Program-made: the position numbers and the translations under genes | NCBI GenBank assembly: GCA_025602915.1 | Contig: JAHLJZ010000022.1 | Location: forward strand, 124,001 to 188,000 | Origin: Paraphysoderma sedebokerense | Taxonomy: Eukaryota > Blastocladiomycota > Physodermatomycetes > Physodermatales > Physodermataceae | Reading direction: 5' to 3' | DNA: 64,000 nt | Part shown: piece after piece, positions 62,716 to 64,000 of the stretch | Numbering within the stretch: the stretch's first letter is position 1 | Layout of the letters: every line of letters begins with the position of its first letter | Notes under the pieces: generated by a model | Database searches by the model: none | Told to the model about the DNA's origin: nothing | Seen by the model: the letters and a program-made list of their open reading frames with translations, nothing else

Positions 62716-64000
62716 ATGGCGGCATCCTATCAGGCCACTCTATTTCTCCTCTTAGCGGAGATTGGATTAGCAGCAGGTCTCTACATGTTGTACAAGAATA
62801 CCGCAGCGTATATAGCCCGCACCTTCATGTATGTCGCTTGGGGAGAGAGTGGGATTGGCATAATATTATCTATATGGGGATGGAAACTGTGGGCGAAGAG
62901 AATTGACATCAGTATTATGAGCAGAGCTGAAAGAGCGAATTTTTCTAGCAGAGCTCAGTGGTTCAAATGGATTAAGCGACTGGTATGCGAATGCTTTCGC
63001 TATTCTGATGAGGTTTACTGATTCATATAAACTGACTATTGCTTGTGAAGTACCTGCTTGTACATCTCCTATTCGCCGTCATCATCGTTTTACTCGCAAT
63101 AATATCTTTTCGACTTATCTCACCTCCATCATTCTTTCCGTTTCAGCCTGTAACTTATTTGGTTCCGCCACCCGGTACAAATCAACGTCAATTGCAACCC
63201 TTGAGGTACGACATCGCAGGCCTTTTATCTGCACTGGCGGGTGCCGGGATTGTCTCGTTCATCACCCTGCTGATTGCCCCTCAGGTGACGAAGGAACTCA
63301 TTGCAATAGAGGAATTCATATCGACGTCAAAAAATGCGACTTCATCACAAGACAAAATAATGGCGTTGTATCCGACTGTTAAACCTCGCTCAAATCAGGC
63401 CATGATGAATGTACCGGGACCAAGGTTACAGCCTCAGTTCAATCAACACAGAATCAACCCGATGACCCCGACTAATCAGCAGCTACCACCACCTGGTAGT
63501 CAAAGAGGGGTAAGCCCGTATATGAATGCCCCGATGAACCCCGACTTATATCAGCAAGCAAGTCCCAGTCCGGTATATCGGTCACCTATCCACAGATCGA
63601 GTAATGATACTAGCAGTACCTTAACATATGGAACATCCAGATCTAGCAAATCAAATTATTCCAAAAAGTCGAATGGTTCCAGCAGCACTCGTGGGTGGAC
63701 TACACCTCTTTCTCAATCTAGACGGCCGTCTGGGAATTCGAGTCTTAACGCCTCTGATAGCAGAGTAAATGAATTGTCAAGTTCCTCAAAAGTCGAAACA
63801 TTCGCTAAATTAGTCGGATCAAACATAGAAGACTCTCCTTTTGGTTTGACAGCGAATGTGGAGACTCAATCATTGCCGCTTTCCGAGGTAACTTCAACAA
63901 GTAGCCAACGCAACTTTTACCCCAATCAGAAGTATAATCAGAACGCGGTACCTCCGCCGCTTTCCCCGCTTCCGCTTCCAACTCCGAAAGTACCTACAGA
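62716..64000 (+). CDS. Four-TM membrane protein with low-complexity tail (3' end off window)
   Basis: Family not recognised. TM1 is ATLFLLLAEIGLAAGLYML, TM2 YVAWGESGIGIILSIWGWKL, TM3 (after a 64-base intron, GTATGCG...GTGAAG) YLLVHLLFAVIIVLLAIISF, and TM4 DIAGLLSALAGAGIVSFITL. A cytosolic-type tail begins about residue 190. It is rich in Pro, Gln, Asn and Ser (QQLPPPGSQRGVSPYMN, SRSSKSNYSKKSNGSSSTRG) and is still open at base 64000. The TM3-TM4 loop carries FQPVTYLVPPPGTNQ. Plasma-membrane or vacuolar location is likely but unproven. The start follows an AT-rich leader with no earlier in-frame ATG. Confidence 0.62.

Overview
The window is gene-dense, intron-rich nuclear DNA from what looks like a fungus. 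The fungal call rests on an exomer cargo adaptor (ChAP), HSE1, NSA1, a UBP9/13-type deubiquitinase and an ataxin-2/Pbp1 homologue sitting among universal genes. Protein-coding genes are cut by many short GT-AG introns, mostly tens of bases to about 100 bases, some near 300. A PINCH-type five-LIM protein suggests a lineage outside Dikarya (Mucoromycota, Glomeromycotina or chytrid-like). That placement is inference from gene content. I see no transposon, LTR element, CRISPR array, prophage or biosynthetic cluster.

Layout, left to right. A UFD1-domain/zinc-finger gene (minus) runs off the left edge, followed by an intron-bearing tRNA-Ala(CGC). Then come tRNA endonuclease subunit SEN34 (minus), an unidentified multi-exon gene (minus) and cohesin SMC3 (minus). 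tRNA-Arg(UCU), ribosomal protein uS11/RPS14 (minus) and a small unknown gene (minus) precede the exomer ChAP gene (plus). Next are a coiled-coil unknown (minus), the PINCH-like gene (plus), RPS28 (minus) and F-actin capping protein alpha (minus). An MFSD1-like transporter with a long Ser-rich tail and HSE1 are both plus. A predicted secreted acidic protein (minus) is followed by a seven-TM orphan (plus) and a large coiled-coil protein (minus).

The right third holds cytosolic glutamyl-tRNA synthetase (plus), a PIN4-type parvulin (minus), the UBP9/13 deubiquitinase (minus) and a mitochondrial 2-Cys peroxiredoxin (plus). A tRNA-Asp locus lacking most of its D-arm (minus) and a U2 snRNA with its own TATA box (plus) follow. 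TIM44, ataxin-2, a small unknown gene, NSA1 and a four-TM protein running off the right edge are all plus.

The genes do not form one pathway; this is ordinary eukaryotic housekeeping order. Themes repeat: ubiquitin and endosomes (UFD1-like, UBP9/13, HSE1), RNA processing and translation (SEN34, U2, tRNAs, RPS14, RPS28, GluRS, NSA1, PIN4, ataxin-2), mitochondria (TIM44, peroxiredoxin) and cytoskeleton or adhesion (capping protein, PINCH). Points most worth a second look are the PINCH homologue, the U2 stem IIa/IIc switch, the D-arm-less tRNA-Asp, first exons consisting only of ATG in three genes, a candidate C/D snoRNA in the RPS28 intron, a repeat-bearing tail on GluRS, and several unrecognised genes (seven-TM, secreted Cys-free, large coiled-coil).
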